Assembly: GCA_002281755.1 (NCBI GenBank)
Contig: NCHB01000002.1
Location: 1-64,000 of the forward strand
DNA from: Sulfurovum sp. 16-42-52
Lineage (GTDB): Bacteria; Campylobacterota; Campylobacteria; Campylobacterales; Sulfurovaceae
Direction of reading: 5' to 3'
DNA: 64,000 nt
Shown: piece by piece, positions 10,952-21,439 of the stretch
How the letters are laid out: the number at the start of each line of letters is the position of its first letter
Numbering within the stretch: the first letter of the stretch is position 1
Notes under the pieces: model-generated
Database searches by the model: none
Told to the model about the DNA's origin: nothing
Seen by the model: the letters and a program-made list of their open reading frames with translations, nothing else
Program-made: the position numbers and the translations under genes

Positions 10952-12256
10952 ATGATTCAAACCAAAGGGTGCCAAGCGGTGTATTGTAGATTTTTTCTTG
11001 TGTGTTCTTTTCTTTTTACTGCTTGTGCACAAGCACAAACGTACGATATCTACGCCAAAGCAGGAGAGAGCAGCGCCTGCACCAAAGAAGTAGGACAACT
11101 ACTCAGTGCAGCGTATAAACACTACCCCAGCATACGTGCCTCTGAACAGTTGCTTCTTGGTGCAAAAGCAGAGGTGGAGAGTGCAAAATGGAACTATTTT
11201 CCTACACCCTCTGTAGATTTTAGTAGAGGTTCTCAGGGGCGTACGGGCGGTAATTTCCGCCTTGATCAGCCGCTTTGGACGGGTGGAAAACTAGACGCAC
11301 TCAATGAAGCAGCACACTCTAAAGAACGCCAAGCCCATGCGATGCTCGATGAGAGTGCTTATGGTGTGGCAAATACCTTGCTCAATGTCGTAGAGCAGTT
11401 TGTACAGGCTGATGGTGAGATTAAAAGTTTTACCAAAGGTAAAGAACAGCTTCAGAGTCTCTTAGAGATGTTGGGACGCCGTGTTGAAGCAGGTGTTTCC
11501 TCTGAGTCTGATAGAGAACTGCTTTTATCACGTCTTTCGCAAATCGATGCCGATCTCATCACCGCACAATCCAGATACCAGATGGCAAAATCACAACTTG
11601 AAGTCTTAACAGGCGAACCGCTTGAGTGTAGCATCAGCTTTAAGCAAGATGCTTTACTCAAACATGCATTCTCTTTTGGAAAGTTAAAAGATGAGATGCT
11701 CTCCACGCACCCCACCCTTAAAACCTATGAAGCCCAAATCGCCATCGCTCAGGCTGAAAAAAAGGGAACCGACGCGGTAATCATGCCCAATGTCTCTTTG
11801 CGTGCAGAACATCAACGGGGTACGGTTTTTGTTGATGGTATAGAAAGTGACACTTTGGTGTATGCTGCGGTCACCTATTCTCCTGGAGCAGGACTTTCTG
11901 CACTTTCAAACATGGAAAGCGCCAAATACAAAGTACTTCAAGCCCAAAATGAACTCCAAACCAAAGAAGCAGAGTTAGTCGATGGCTTAATCTCTGATTA
12001 CGCAGATTATCAGTCAGCATTGGGTCGTAAAGCAAGCATAGAAGAGACCATTAAGTCTTCTCAAAAAGTGTTGGACTCTTATACGCGACTCTTCATAGCC
12101 GGAAAACGACAGTGGCTTGATTTGGTCAACACATCAAGAGAAGTGACACAAAATTATCTCTCGCTGGCAACACTCAGAGCAGTACTCATCGCTTCATCTT
12201 ACAGACTATCACTGCAAGCAGGACGCATAGACTTTGAACATAAGGGAGCACGATGA
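10952..12256 (+). CDS. TolC-family outer membrane protein of type I secretion system
   Basis: Outer-membrane channel of the adhesin exporter. It is 434 residues, the usual TolC size, with a hydrophobic signal segment at about 14-27 (FFLVCSFLFTACAQA) and long amphipathic helices. Two OEP-like halves are visible, with RLDQPLWTGGKLDA near the first half and a C-terminal half from about 240. The upstream TATAAT and the AAAGGG at 10964 suggest translation may really begin at GTG 10979, giving a tidy signal peptide (MYCRFFLVCSFLF). The 3' end overlaps the ABC exporter gene by 4 bp (ATGA), so the two are translationally coupled. Its place between adhesin and exporter assigns it to this machine. Confidence 0.9.
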   Translation: MIQTKGCQAVYCRFFLVCSFLFTACAQAQTYDIYAKAGESSACTKEVGQLLSAAYKHYPSIRASEQLLLGAKAEVESAKWNYFPTPSVDFSRGSQGRTGGNFRLDQPLWTGGKLDALNEAAHSKERQAHAMLDESAYGVANTLLNVVEQFVQADGEIKSFTKGKEQLQSLLEMLGRRVEAGVSSESDRELLLSRLSQIDADLITAQSRYQMAKSQLEVLTGEPLECSISFKQDALLKHAFSFGKLKDEMLSTHPTLKTYEAQIAIAQAEKKGTDAVIMPNVSLRAEHQRGTVFVDGIESDTLVYAAVTYSPGAGLSALSNMESAKYKVLQAQNELQTKEAELVDGLISDYADYQSALGRKASIEETIKSSQKVLDSYTRLFIAGKRQWLDLVNTSREVTQNYLSLATLRAVLIASSYRLSLQAGRIDFEHKGAR

Positions 12257-14364
12257 TATACTTGAACACACAAGAGGTACAGCAAGACATCACATGGTTG
12301 ACCCAAGAGTGTTCACTGGGCGTTCTGGCAACCTCACGGCTTTCACTCTATGAACTTGAAATACTCCAAGAGAGCATCGAGTCTGTGGAAGATAAAGCCG
12401 TACTTCATTTTTATGAGAGTTTTTTTGAGTTGTACGGGTTGCAAAAAGCACAGTGGCGTTCCAAGCTTGAGCACCAGAGTCTGCCTGTTTTGGCACTGGT
12501 TCCAGGTCAGGGTGTGCGTGTCATTGTCGAGCATGAGGCAGATGGAAGCTGGAAGAGTGAAAGCCCACAAGGGGTAAATACCACTAAAGGTTTTCCAAAA
12601 GGCACGATGTTTACCCCACTCAAATCAGAGAGAATGGCTTCAGAGGTTCACTCAGCTAAAGCATTGTTCAAACGCGTTGCCCTGCGACAAAAGCCCATTG
12701 TCATCTATGCGGCGATTGCCTCTTTTGGCATCAACTTTTTGGCACTTGGTACATCGCTCTTTAGCATGCAGGTCTATGACAGAGTGATTCCTACTGAGGG
12801 CATCTCAACGCTCGTAGCACTGAGCATAGGAGTATTCATCGCCATTTTTTTAGAGTTAATCGTCAAGCTGTCACGCTCCAGCATTCTAGATCATGCTATG
12901 AAAAATATGGATATGGTCTTTTCCCATGACATTTTTAACCGTTTTTTAAAGATTCGCCTAGATATGCTGCCTAAAAGCGTGGGAACACTCTCGGGACAGT
13001 TGCAAAGTTATGTTTCCATCCGTGCGTTTATCTCTACGGCTGCTTTGTATCTACTGATAGACTTTCCTTTTTCGATGATTTTTTTGGCGGTGATTGTCTT
13101 GCTTTCAGGCTGGAAGATGGGTCTGATTGTGGTCGCATTTTTGCTGCTTTCTATCGTAGCCGGGCTCTTTTTTCGTAAAAAAATAGAAGTGCTCACCACC
13201 TCCTCTTCGATGGCATCACATCGTAAACTGGGACTACTCGTGGAGAGTGTAGAAAATGCTGAAAACATTAAAGCTACAGGGGCAGGGTGGAGTCTGTTGA
13301 GCCGCTGGAACAGTCTGACTGAAGATGCCATCCATGATGATATAGAGATTCGTCACTACAGCGAGATGGCGACCTATTTTTCTGCGTTTTTACAGCAGTT
13401 TAGTTATATCGCACTGGTAGCCATGGGGGCCTATCTGGTGGCTACGACCACTGATCTAACGATGGGGGGACTCATCGCGGTCACCATACTTTCAGGCAGA
13501 GTGCTCTCTCCAATTTCGATGCTTCCCAATCTTTTGGTGCAGTGGGGAAAAACCAAAATAGCCCTTGCAGACCTTGATCGCGTGTATGCCCTAGAGCGTG
13601 ACAATGAAGGAGTGGAATCACCGTTGACACCTGCAACGCAAGTGCCCCATTTTCAGTGTAAAAATGCTGCTTTTGCCTATGGCGAAAATGCACCGGCGAT
13701 TTCTGTGGCAAACTTGAGTATTGCTCCGGGTGAAAGGGTAGCGATTGTAGGGGTGATCGGTTCAGGGAAATCGACTTTACTTAAACTCTTAGCGGGGCTC
13801 TACAAACCCCAATCAGGCAAAGTACTCATGGGTGGCATCGATATGCAGCATATCTCACGTAACAAACTCAGTGAACGTATAGGATACTTGCCCCAAAATG
13901 TCAAACTCATCTCAGGAACTTTGCGTGACAATCTGTTGTTGGGACTCATAGGGGTAGATGATGAAAAAATCATCCAAGCTGCACATAAAACCAATCTGAT
14001 TCATTTGCTAAACACCCTACCGCAAGGTCTTGATACGCCCATTCCTGAAGGTGGAGAGAGTGTTTCCGGTGGACAAAAACAGATGATAGCGCTCACCAGA
14101 CTGATGCTGATGCAGTCACTCGCTCTATTTTTGGATGAACCTACCGCCAATATGGATGACCAAACCGAACGTAAGATATTGCAGGCGATTGCCGGACATT
14201 TGGCGCCAAATCATACATTAGTCGTTGTGACCCATAAGCCTGCTTTACTTGCTTTGGTCAACCGCATCATCGTTGTGGGTCCACAGGGGATTGTGTTGGA
14301 TGGGGCTAAAGATGCGGTGCTTGCTCAGCTGAATGCAGGTGCAAAAAACAAAGTGCAAGGATGA
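12253..14364 (+). CDS. Type I secretion ABC exporter (LapB/HlyB-like)
   Basis: Inner-membrane ATPase/permease that exports the RTX adhesin. It has 703 residues: an N-terminal region of about 130 residues in the position of a C39-like domain, without an obvious catalytic Cys/His pair; six predicted membrane helices at about 150-420; and an ATPase domain from about 475. Walker A is GVIGSGKST near 500, the signature is VSGGQKQ near 604, Walker B is LALFLDEPT near 626, and the H-loop is VVTHK. A degenerate peptidase domain is typical of LapB-type exporters, whose substrates keep their C-terminal signal. It overlaps both neighbours by 4 bp. Confidence 0.93.
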   Translation: MIYLNTQEVQQDITWLTQECSLGVLATSRLSLYELEILQESIESVEDKAVLHFYESFFELYGLQKAQWRSKLEHQSLPVLALVPGQGVRVIVEHEADGSWKSESPQGVNTTKGFPKGTMFTPLKSERMASEVHSAKALFKRVALRQKPIVIYAAIASFGINFLALGTSLFSMQVYDRVIPTEGISTLVALSIGVFIAIFLELIVKLSRSSILDHAMKNMDMVFSHDIFNRFLKIRLDMLPKSVGTLSGQLQSYVSIRAFISTAALYLLIDFPFSMIFLAVIVLLSGWKMGLIVVAFLLLSIVAGLFFRKKIEVLTTSSSMASHRKLGLLVESVENAENIKATGAGWSLLSRWNSLTEDAIHDDIEIRHYSEMATYFSAFLQQFSYIALVAMGAYLVATTTDLTMGGLIAVTILSGRVLSPISMLPNLLVQWGKTKIALADLDRVYALERDNEGVESPLTPATQVPHFQCKNAAFAYGENAPAISVANLSIAPGERVAIVGVIGSGKSTLLKLLAGLYKPQSGKVLMGGIDMQHISRNKLSERIGYLPQNVKLISGTLRDNLLLGLIGVDDEKIIQAAHKTNLIHLLNTLPQGLDTPIPEGGESVSGGQKQMIALTRLMLMQSLALFLDEPTANMDDQTERKILQAIAGHLAPNHTLVVVTHKPALLALVNRIIVVGPQGIVLDGAKDAVLAQLNAGAKNKVQG

Positions 14365-15536
14365 GCATGAAACAAGAAAAATTGCCGTATAAGTCACTGA
14401 TTAATCCTGTTTGGATTGTACTGGGCGTTTTGGGACTGATTATTATCCCTTTTTCTGTATGGGCTTCTTATGCGCATCTTGATCAGATTTCCCATGCCAG
14501 CGGACAAGTCATCGCGACTGCTAAAACACAGGAGATTCAGTCTGCCATCGACGGTGTCATAGAAGAGATATTTGTAGATGAAGGGCATCAGGTGAAGCAA
14601 GGGCAGGAGCTGGTTGTTTTGGAAAAAGAACAGGCACAGGCAGCATTTGATGAGAGTAAATCAAAAGTGGCAGCACTCGAAGCAGCACTTGTGCGGCTCA
14701 ATGCTGAAGTATATGAAAAACCCTTATCTTTTTCGCCATCGATTAAAGAGTATCCTGAATTTGTTGAGAATCAAACGGCACTTTTTCATAGAAGACAACG
14801 CACACTGAATGATGAACTTTCCGCACTGAACGAGTCTTTGGATTTGGCAAAAGAAGAGCTAGGTATGAACTTGCCTTTGCTAAAAAGCGGTGATATCGGC
14901 GCGATTGAAATCATCCGTCTGAAGCGTCAAATCGCTGAACTCAAGGGTAAAATGTCTAATGTAAAAAATACTTATTTTAAAGAATCTCAAACCGATATGA
15001 CCAAAGTGGAAGAGGAACTCTCTACCAAAAAACAAGAACTTGCCGATAAAGAGATTACCCTTGAGCGCACAACGATTTACGCACCTATGGATGCCATCGT
15101 TAAAAATATCATCATCACCACGCAGGGTGCTAAAGTACGCGCAGGTGATGTGATACTTGAGCTGGTACCTTTTGGAGACAAGCTTATTATTGAAGCCAAG
15201 ATGTCTCCATCGGACATCTCTTTTGTAAAGAAAGGGCAGCTTGCTGCTATCAAGCTTGATGCCTATGATTACAGTATTTACGGTATTTTTCATGGAAAAG
15301 TAGAGTATATCAGCCCTGACACCATACTCGAAAAAACGCAAGAAGGCGATAAATACTATTTTAGAGTTTTGATTGTGTTGGATAAAACAGAGCTTGTCTC
15401 TAAAGACCATAAAAAGATAGAACTGACCCCAGGGATGACAGCTCAGATAGACATCATCACCGGAAACAGAAGTGTGTTAACGTATCTTACAAAGCCGATT
15501 ATTAAGACATTCTCTGAAGCGTTTCACGAAAGATAA
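14361..15536 (+). CDS. HlyD-family periplasmic adaptor of type I secretion
   Basis: Membrane-fusion protein linking the ABC exporter to the TolC-like channel. It is 391 residues, with a short cytoplasmic N-terminus, one membrane helix at about 15-37 (WIVLGVLGLIIIPFSVWA), split lipoyl/barrel-sandwich segments (GQVIATAKTQEIQS and IYAPMDAIVKNIIITTQGA), a coiled-coil hairpin at about 85-230 rich in E, K and L, and the C-terminal beta-barrel ending in the HlyD-type ELTPGMTAQIDIITG. It starts inside the exporter stop (ATGA overlap) and is the last gene of the secretion operon. Confidence 0.93.
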   Translation: MSMKQEKLPYKSLINPVWIVLGVLGLIIIPFSVWASYAHLDQISHASGQVIATAKTQEIQSAIDGVIEEIFVDEGHQVKQGQELVVLEKEQAQAAFDESKSKVAALEAALVRLNAEVYEKPLSFSPSIKEYPEFVENQTALFHRRQRTLNDELSALNESLDLAKEELGMNLPLLKSGDIGAIEIIRLKRQIAELKGKMSNVKNTYFKESQTDMTKVEEELSTKKQELADKEITLERTTIYAPMDAIVKNIIITTQGAKVRAGDVILELVPFGDKLIIEAKMSPSDISFVKKGQLAAIKLDAYDYSIYGIFHGKVEYISPDTILEKTQEGDKYYFRVLIVLDKTELVSKDHKKIELTPGMTAQIDIITGNRSVLTYLTKPIIKTFSEAFHER

Positions 15537-15551
15537 GGTAACAAAACAAAT

Positions 15552-15570
15552 GCCACTATTTGTGGCTTTT
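15552..15570 (+). terminator. Hairpin between convergent HlyD gene and pepA
   Basis: GCCAC-TATTT-GTGGC followed by TTTT on the plus strand. It starts 15 bp after the HlyD stop and overlaps the last pepA codons. The stem is only 5 bp, so strength is uncertain. Confidence 0.5.
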
Positions 15571-17022
15571 GTCTGCTGCTAGATTTTCGATGAGTTTGAC
15601 CATCATTCTTACCCCTGCGCCTGAAGCACCATGCGGGTTTTCACCCCAAATATGTTCTACAAAAGCTGGTCCTGCGATATCGATGTGTGCCCATTTTTCA
15701 GCATGGTCTTCGTCTATAAATTCAGACAAAAACATCCCCGCAGTAATGGCGCCACCGTAACGTGTGTTTGAAATGTTGCAGATGTCAGCTATTTCAGACT
15801 TGATGGTCTTTCTGAGGTAGCGGTTGAAGTCCAGTGCTGTGGCAAGCTCTCCTGCATTGTGCGCTTCTTTGACCACTAAAGCTTGCATCTCTTTGTTGTT
15901 TCCCATCACTGAAGAGGTGTAGTTTCCTACTGCTACCACTGAAGCCCCTGTAAGTGTGGCAAAGTCAAAGATGTAGTCTGCTTTGACTTCTTGTTGTGCG
16001 TAACACAGCGTATCGGCAAGCACCAAACGCCCTTCTGCATCCGTGTTGCGTATCTCGATGGTCTTACCGTTTTTGGCAACGAGCACATCATCAGGTTTAT
16101 AGGCATCGCCGCCTATCATGTTTTCTACTGCTCCTACAAAACCGTGTACTTCGACGGGAAGATTCATCTCAGCTACGGCTTTCATGATGCCGATGACCGC
16201 AGAACCGCCGCTTTTATCCGACTTCATGGTCACCATGAAATCAGCTGGTTTTAGGCTTAGTCCACCACTATCGTAGGTAAGACCTTTGCCTACAAGAGTC
16301 ACCACACATTTGGCATCTTTTGGTTTGTGTGAGAGATGAATGACGCGAGGTTTATGGCGGCTTGCACGTGCAACAGCCAGAAGGGTTTGCATCTTTTCTT
16401 TGCGCAGTTCTTTTGGTTTGAGTACTTTGCAGTGCAGTCCTGTCTGCTGGGCCATCTCTTCAGCGATGGTTGCCATCACTTCTGGGTAACAGTCATCGGG
16501 AGTAGTATTGACGATGTCGCGTGTGAAGTTGGTCGCATCAGCGATGATCTGCGCTTTGTGTATGGCTTCAGAAGCTTTTTCGATCTCAAGGGTAAAATCT
16601 GCATACTCTTCAAGTGATACGGTAATGTGTTTGATAGGATTTTTCTTTTTTTTGCTTTTATAGGTGTTAAAACTATAGGCACCCAAAATAAACCCTTCTA
16701 CCATGGCACGCAAGGTGTAGGAGCATCCTTTGTTGGTGTAGGTAGCCACTTTAAGCGACTTGTACGCTGTGCCTTTGAGTGCTCTGATGGCTGATGCAGC
16801 AGCGGTTCTGATGGCAGTGCTCGTTAAAGTGTCTGCTCCGACATACAGTCGGTCTTCTCCCACAAGTAGACAGGTTTCATCCTGCCCGGCTTCAAACCCT
16901 GCTTTTTTGAGCAGAAGTGTATCTTGTACAAAGTGGTGGCTGTCATCTTTGTTGATGACAAACACGATTTCCAAGTCAGAGTTGATGTCACTGAGGGGGA
17001 GTGCGGTTAATTCAAAGTTCAT
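15556..17022 (-). CDS. pepA: Leucyl aminopeptidase (M17 family)
   Basis: Cytosolic aminopeptidase that removes N-terminal residues using two divalent metals. It has 488 residues, normal for the family. The M17 signature NTDAEGRLVLADTL carries metal and catalytic residues, and the metal/catalytic lysine region is VGKGLTYDSGGLSLKP, followed by DKSGGSAVIG. The start is supported by AAGGAA seven bases upstream of ATG. It lies 17 bp after trpB on the same strand and is probably co-transcribed, although the two functions are not obviously connected. Confidence 0.95.
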   Translation of the reverse strand: MNFELTALPLSDINSDLEIVFVINKDDSHHFVQDTLLLKKAGFEAGQDETCLLVGEDRLYVGADTLTSTAIRTAAASAIRALKGTAYKSLKVATYTNKGCSYTLRAMVEGFILGAYSFNTYKSKKKKNPIKHITVSLEEYADFTLEIEKASEAIHKAQIIADATNFTRDIVNTTPDDCYPEVMATIAEEMAQQTGLHCKVLKPKELRKEKMQTLLAVARASRHKPRVIHLSHKPKDAKCVVTLVGKGLTYDSGGLSLKPADFMVTMKSDKSGGSAVIGIMKAVAEMNLPVEVHGFVGAVENMIGGDAYKPDDVLVAKNGKTIEIRNTDAEGRLVLADTLCYAQQEVKADYIFDFATLTGASVVAVGNYTSSVMGNNKEMQALVVKEAHNAGELATALDFNRYLRKTIKSEIADICNISNTRYGGAITAGMFLSEFIDEDHAEKWAHIDIAGPAFVEHIWGENPHGASGAGVRMMVKLIENLAADKSHK

Positions 17023-17039
17023 TCTGGTTCCTTTTGGTA

Positions 17040-18266
17040 TTAATTGAATTGTTCTTTTAAGATCTCTTTTGCCTGCATCATATCTTTATCGCCACGTCCT
17101 GAGAGGTTGATGAGGATCGTTTTGCCTTTGATGGCTTCAGGTTTCATCTTCTTTAGATAGGCAATCGCATGTGAACTCTCAAATGCAGGGATGATGCCTT
17201 CAGCTTGAGAGAGCCATACAAAAGCTTCTAATGCCTCGTCATCGGTGACATGATCATACGTGACTTTGCCTGCATCTTTTAAAAAGGCATGCTCAGGTCC
17301 GATGCCTGGGTAGTCCAGTCCAGCGGAGATGGAGTGTGCTTCTTGTATCTGCCCGTCTTCATCTTGGAGCAGGTAAGAGAGTTGTCCGTGTAACACACCG
17401 GGGCTTCCTTTTTCAAGGGAACAGCCGTGTTTGCCATCCAGACCTTCTCCTCCAGCTTCAATGCCGATACATTCCACACTTTCATCTTCTAAAAAGTGGC
17501 TAAAAATACCCATCGCGTTGGAGCCGCCACCGATGCAGGCGATGACTTTGTCCGGCAGACAGCCTTTGACTTCTTGCAATTGGGCTTTGGCTTCCCAGCC
17601 GATGATAGACTGTATATCTCGTATCATCATCGGATAGGGGTGAGGCCCTGCTACGGTTCCGATGATGTAGTAGGTGTCACGCGCGTTGGTGACCCAGTGG
17701 CGTATGGCTTCATTCATCGCATCTTTGAGGGTACGGCTGCCTGACTCCACTGCATGTACTTTGGCACCCATCAGTTTCATCCGAAAAACATTGAGCTCTT
17801 GACGCGCTACATCTTTAGCACCCATAAACACTTCACACTCCAGTCCAAACAGTGCAGCAACCGTTGCTGTGGCTACGCCGTGTTGACCTGCACCAGTTTC
17901 TGCGATGACCTTTTTCTTGCCAAGTCGCTTTGCCAATATCGCCTGAGCAATCGTGTGGTTGATTTTGTGTGCGCCTGTATGGTTAAGGTCTTCTCTTTTG
18001 AGATACACATTTGCACCGACTTCCTTGGAGATGTTTTGTGCAAAGTAAAGCGCAGAGGGTCTGCCCACATAGTTTTTGTAGTAGTAGTCCACCTCTTTCC
18101 AGTACTCTGCATCAAAACGCACTGCTTCATAGTCCAGTCTCAGTTGCTCAAGTGCGGGCATCAGTGTCTCTGGTACATAACGACCGCCAAATTTACCAAA
18201 ATGCCCTAGCGCATCAGGGTCGTTTTTGCTTGGTTTTGGGATATATATTTCTTTATTTAAATTCAT
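17040..18266 (-). CDS. trpB: Tryptophan synthase beta chain
   Basis: PLP enzyme that condenses indole with serine in the last step of tryptophan synthesis. It has 408 residues, with the family N-terminus [19 protein letters not shown], the PLP lysine in [12 protein letters not shown] and the phosphate-binding GGGSNAMG. It is catalytically complete as far as can be read. trpA is not adjacent, so the trp genes are scattered. It has its own TATAAT about 30 bp upstream of the ATG. Confidence 0.97.
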   Translation of the reverse strand: MNLNKEIYIPKPSKNDPDALGHFGKFGGRYVPETLMPALEQLRLDYEAVRFDAEYWKEVDYYYKNYVGRPSALYFAQNISKEVGANVYLKREDLNHTGAHKINHTIAQAILAKRLGKKKVIAETGAGQHGVATATVAALFGLECEVFMGAKDVARQELNVFRMKLMGAKVHAVESGSRTLKDAMNEAIRHWVTNARDTYYIIGTVAGPHPYPMMIRDIQSIIGWEAKAQLQEVKGCLPDKVIACIGGGSNAMGIFSHFLEDESVECIGIEAGGEGLDGKHGCSLEKGSPGVLHGQLSYLLQDEDGQIQEAHSISAGLDYPGIGPEHAFLKDAGKVTYDHVTDDEALEAFVWLSQAEGIIPAFESSHAIAYLKKMKPEAIKGKTILINLSGRGDKDMMQAKEILKEQFN

Positions 18267-18297
18267 GTTTTACTCTTCGTGTGGTGGTATGGTCTGG

Positions 18298-18303
18298 ATT
18301 ATA
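18298..18303 (-). promoter_or_regulatory. -10 box for trpB-pepA
   Basis: On the minus strand this reads TATAAT, about 32 bp upstream of the trpB ATG, in the 70-bp gap after the phosphoesterase gene. GAAGAG close to the ATG serves as the ribosome site. Confidence 0.55.
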
Positions 18304-18336
18304 TCCAATGAGAGGTTATAATTCATTAAACCTGAA

Positions 18337-19437
18337 TTAAACGATATACGCTATTTCTGCCTGAGAAGCCAGCCGCATAGGCGGCCCCCAAAATCCAATA
18401 CCGCTGTTGACGTAAATAGTGCTGCCGTTTTCCAGTTTGTGCAGGCCTTTGACATAAGGTTGTTGCAGTCTGACCAAGTATCCAAAAGGCCAAATCTGAC
18501 CGCCGTGGGTGTGACCGCTGAGTATCAGATCGGGTGTGTATGTTCCCAATTCTTCTATAAATTTTGGCTGGTGTGCCAAGAGTATCGTTTTGTACTCAGG
18601 ATTGATACCTGCAAAAGCTTGATGGATATCGGGTTCAAGCAGACCCACTCGGTAGCCAATGAGGTCTGTTACCCCAACGATGTTGAGCTTCAATGCATCG
18701 ATTTGAACACTCTCGTTGAGAAGCAAAGTAAGTTTAGTGGTTTTGATGAATGTGATAATGCTAAGAGGGTCGTGAAAATACTCATGATTGCCTAAAATAT
18801 AATAGATGCCGTGTTTGGCATCAATCTTATCTAGTTCCATGATACCGGGTTGTATGGTATCAAGTGCTGTGTCGATGAGATCTCCGGTGATAAAAACGAT
18901 GTCTGGTTTGAGTGCGTTTATTGTTTCAACAGCCTCTTTGATGAAGTTCTGGTCTATCAGCCCTCCGATATGCAGATCAGAAATTTGAACGATGGAAAAA
19001 TCAAAGAGCTTGCACGGCACTACATTGACCGCAGGTTCTTTGCTTCCCTCATAGGCACTGGCGCTGACATACGAAGTAGAGAGAGCAAACAAAGCTGTAT
19101 CGCCACTTTTTTTGATAAATGCTCTTTTGGAGATATCGACATTCTTGAGTGTTTTGTGGAAAAGGTGAAGCACTTCATGGACTATCAGATACAAAAGCAG
19201 CACAAAAGACAAGCCGATAGAGAGTGAAAAAAGATAATAGGCTTCATTGCCCATGCCCTGTGTGTATCGCCCCACCACATAGAGAATGTTGCCTATGAAG
19301 TTGAGTGCCAAAAGAAAGCTAAAGGTGTGTTTTGCGCTTTTTGGCACTAAAAGTTTTTTGATGACTCTGGAGTAAAAAAGCGCATGCAGCGCAAAGAAAA
19401 ACGCCAAAAAGATAAAGAAAAAAAGTGTGACTCTCAT
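18337..19437 (-). CDS. Membrane-anchored calcineurin-like metallophosphoesterase
   Basis: Two-metal phosphoesterase of the YkuE/YaeI-like group; substrate unknown. It has 366 residues, with three hydrophobic segments in the first 100 residues, then the catalytic domain from about 145 with the full motif set: DLHIGG, GDLIDTALD, GNHEYF, LLAHQP and GHTHGGQ. Similar proteins act at the membrane, some on UDP-diacylglucosamine. A second, soluble LpxH-like enzyme is at 61762-62445, so this one probably has another role. It begins 6 bp after the apt stop codon. Confidence 0.88.
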   Translation of the reverse strand: MRVTLFFFIFLAFFFALHALFYSRVIKKLLVPKSAKHTFSFLLALNFIGNILYVVGRYTQGMGNEAYYLFSLSIGLSFVLLLYLIVHEVLHLFHKTLKNVDISKRAFIKKSGDTALFALSTSYVSASAYEGSKEPAVNVVPCKLFDFSIVQISDLHIGGLIDQNFIKEAVETINALKPDIVFITGDLIDTALDTIQPGIMELDKIDAKHGIYYILGNHEYFHDPLSIITFIKTTKLTLLLNESVQIDALKLNIVGVTDLIGYRVGLLEPDIHQAFAGINPEYKTILLAHQPKFIEELGTYTPDLILSGHTHGGQIWPFGYLVRLQQPYVKGLHKLENGSTIYVNSGIGFWGPPMRLASQAEIAYIV

Positions 19438-19443
19438 GTTGTG

Positions 19444-19986
19444 TTAGTCTATTTCTAAAACAGAGTACACGGGTGCACTAAAGCCTTCACGACCTCTGAG
19501 GAAACCTAGCTCCATCACAAAACACGCTTCAACACAGTGTGCACCCACTTTGTCAATGAGAGTCGCTGCTGCTTTAGCAGTACCGCCTGTGGCGATGAGG
19601 TCATCCATGAGCAACACTCTTGCGCCTTTTTGTTCACCAAAAGCATCGATGTGTATCTCCACTTCATCAAACCCATACTCCAAAGAGTATTTCTCTGCTA
19701 CGGTTGTGTAGGGAAGTTTGCCCTTTTTGCGAACAGGTACAAAGCCAACTCCCAGTCTGTCTGCCAAGATACTCCCAAAGATAAACCCTCTGGCATCAAT
19801 CCCAGCCACATAGTCAAGCCCATAACTTTTATATCTATTTTCCAAGTGTGTCATAAGGGTATCTAAGGCTTTGGGATTGGAGAGCAGGGTAGAGATATCT
19901 TTAAAGAGGATACCCGGTTTTGGAAAATCAGGGATATTTCTGATACTGCTTAAGATAATCTCTTTTTCACCCAGTGTAAGTGACAT
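19444..19986 (-). CDS. apt: Adenine phosphoribosyltransferase
   Basis: Purine salvage: adenine plus PRPP gives AMP. It has 180 residues from the ATG at 19986, which has AAGGAG five bases upstream. An in-frame ATG at 20013 lacks a comparable site and would add nine residues. The PRPP-binding loop [17 protein letters not shown] is present and the N-terminus ([18 protein letters not shown]) is typical. It is followed after 6 bp by the phosphoesterase gene. Confidence 0.96.
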   Translation of the reverse strand: MSLTLGEKEIILSSIRNIPDFPKPGILFKDISTLLSNPKALDTLMTHLENRYKSYGLDYVAGIDARGFIFGSILADRLGVGFVPVRKKGKLPYTTVAEKYSLEYGFDEVEIHIDAFGEQKGARVLLMDDLIATGGTAKAAATLIDKVGAHCVEACFVMELGFLRGREGFSAPVYSVLEID

Positions 19987-20039
19987 GATAACTCCTTGAT
20001 TGCCTTGAGGCATTATAGTGGAGCTATTGTAACATAGGA

Positions 20040-21341
20040 TTAGAAATTATAAGTAAACTGTGCCACAAATCCAAAGGCATTGTCATCGGTGATGTATTGA
20101 TTTTTAGTCGCCGCTTCAACCACATATTCACCGGCGATGAAGTAGCCAACTCCCAAGAGAATGTTAAAATCTTTTGAGTAAGCATAGGTACCAAACAGAT
20201 CAACCTCGTCTCCATAGTGGTCATTTTGAATGGAAGGAACGGTGTAGCTGAGCCATTTGTTGCTGGGTTCATCTGCATAAAAGGTATGGTACTCCAGTTT
20301 GATGCGGGTATTTTCGTAGGAGTCAACTATGACATTTATCTCACTGTCTTTGATATTTGTCCACTGAAAAAGGTTTAATCTGCCATAGTATTTATCACTG
20401 AGTCCAAAGACGGTATCAAAATTTTCGTTTTCTTTTGTGTTTGGGTTGTCTCCGGTTGCATAGGTGTAACCAACTCGGAGTTTGGTATGAATCGGCTTAA
20501 AATGGTAACCTGCATCTGCATGATAACCAATTCCATCGATGTCAACTGTTTGTGCATCTAGCCTTGTGTAGTCCCCCAATGATTTGACATAGGTCGCATC
20601 ATAAAAGAAACCATGGAAGTCTTTATCATAGACTCTTACTCCGGCATAATAGCTCTCTAGTTTTCTGTAAATAGCATTGATTTCATCATTGAGTTTAAAT
20701 GCCAAGATGGGTTCGATTGCCGCTTTTTCTTTGTAGACATAGTGCCCGTACATCCCTGCACCATAGTAGCCGTGACGGTCGTTTAAACTAAACTCATCTG
20801 GGTCATGCAACATCATCGCACCATAAAAAAAGTCTAAAAAGTTTTTACCGTCTTTATACGATGTTTTTACTGCATCCCATATCCATTTACCAGAGTTTTT
20901 CCACTCTCCAGGTCCAAAAACTCTCATATCTCCGTAGGGTAATTTTTGTCGTCCTGCTGTCACAGTGAACCCATTGCTTGAGTATCTTAGATAGGTTTCA
21001 TAGAGCTCAAAGTAGTCGGTTTGGGTACTGTGTACTTGATTGAACTCGCTGTTGTACCAGTCAGTATTGTCAAAACCCCAGCCAAAAACTCTTGCATCCT
21101 GCATGGAGATTCTCGCATCCCACTCTTCGTTAAACCTGTAAAAAAGTCCTACTTGTATTCTGCTCATCAGATAGCTATCTTTTGCCTCTCCAAGCTTAGG
21201 GTTTGTGCCATAGTATTTTTCGTTCATGTTGTCAAATGTCTCAAAGCGAAGTCTTACCTGCCCATCAACCCCGACCTCATTTGCGTAGAGTACACTGCTG
21301 GTAAACAGTAATAACGAGAGGTATTTTGGATTGAAACGCAC
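20040..21341 (-). CDS. Alginate-export-type outer membrane porin (paralog 1)
   Basis: Predicted 433-residue beta-barrel with a signal peptide (cleavage near LYA-NEVG), alternating amphipathic strands and a terminal aromatic residue (FTYNF). The segment [20 protein letters not shown] and the following FGPG and [13 protein letters not shown] match the alginate_export family (PF13372-type), whose members in Campylobacterota are mostly of unknown substrate. Translation starts at GTG 21341 with AAGGA seven bases upstream. It lies between the SMR gene and apt and has its own promoter-like region. A clear paralog is at 39959-41308. Confidence 0.82.
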   Translation of the reverse strand: MRFNPKYLSLLLFTSSVLYANEVGVDGQVRLRFETFDNMNEKYYGTNPKLGEAKDSYLMSRIQVGLFYRFNEEWDARISMQDARVFGWGFDNTDWYNSEFNQVHSTQTDYFELYETYLRYSSNGFTVTAGRQKLPYGDMRVFGPGEWKNSGKWIWDAVKTSYKDGKNFLDFFYGAMMLHDPDEFSLNDRHGYYGAGMYGHYVYKEKAAIEPILAFKLNDEINAIYRKLESYYAGVRVYDKDFHGFFYDATYVKSLGDYTRLDAQTVDIDGIGYHADAGYHFKPIHTKLRVGYTYATGDNPNTKENENFDTVFGLSDKYYGRLNLFQWTNIKDSEINVIVDSYENTRIKLEYHTFYADEPSNKWLSYTVPSIQNDHYGDEVDLFGTYAYSKDFNILLGVGYFIAGEYVVEAATKNQYITDDNAFGFVAQFTYNF

Positions 21342-21366
21342 GAAGATGTCCTTGATTTTTTCGTAG

Positions 21367-21380
21367 TATACTAAAGTATA
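21367..21380 (-). promoter_or_regulatory. Inverted repeat in porin promoter region
   Basis: TATACT-AA-AGTATA lies 26 bp upstream of the porin GTG start. On the minus strand it provides a -10-like TATACT and could also be a small operator. No regulator gene is adjacent. Confidence 0.4.
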
Positions 21381-21439
21381 TAATGAAAGTCAAGTGCATC
21401 AAAAGAGTGTAGTTAATTGCTTCCTTAAAATGGGTTATT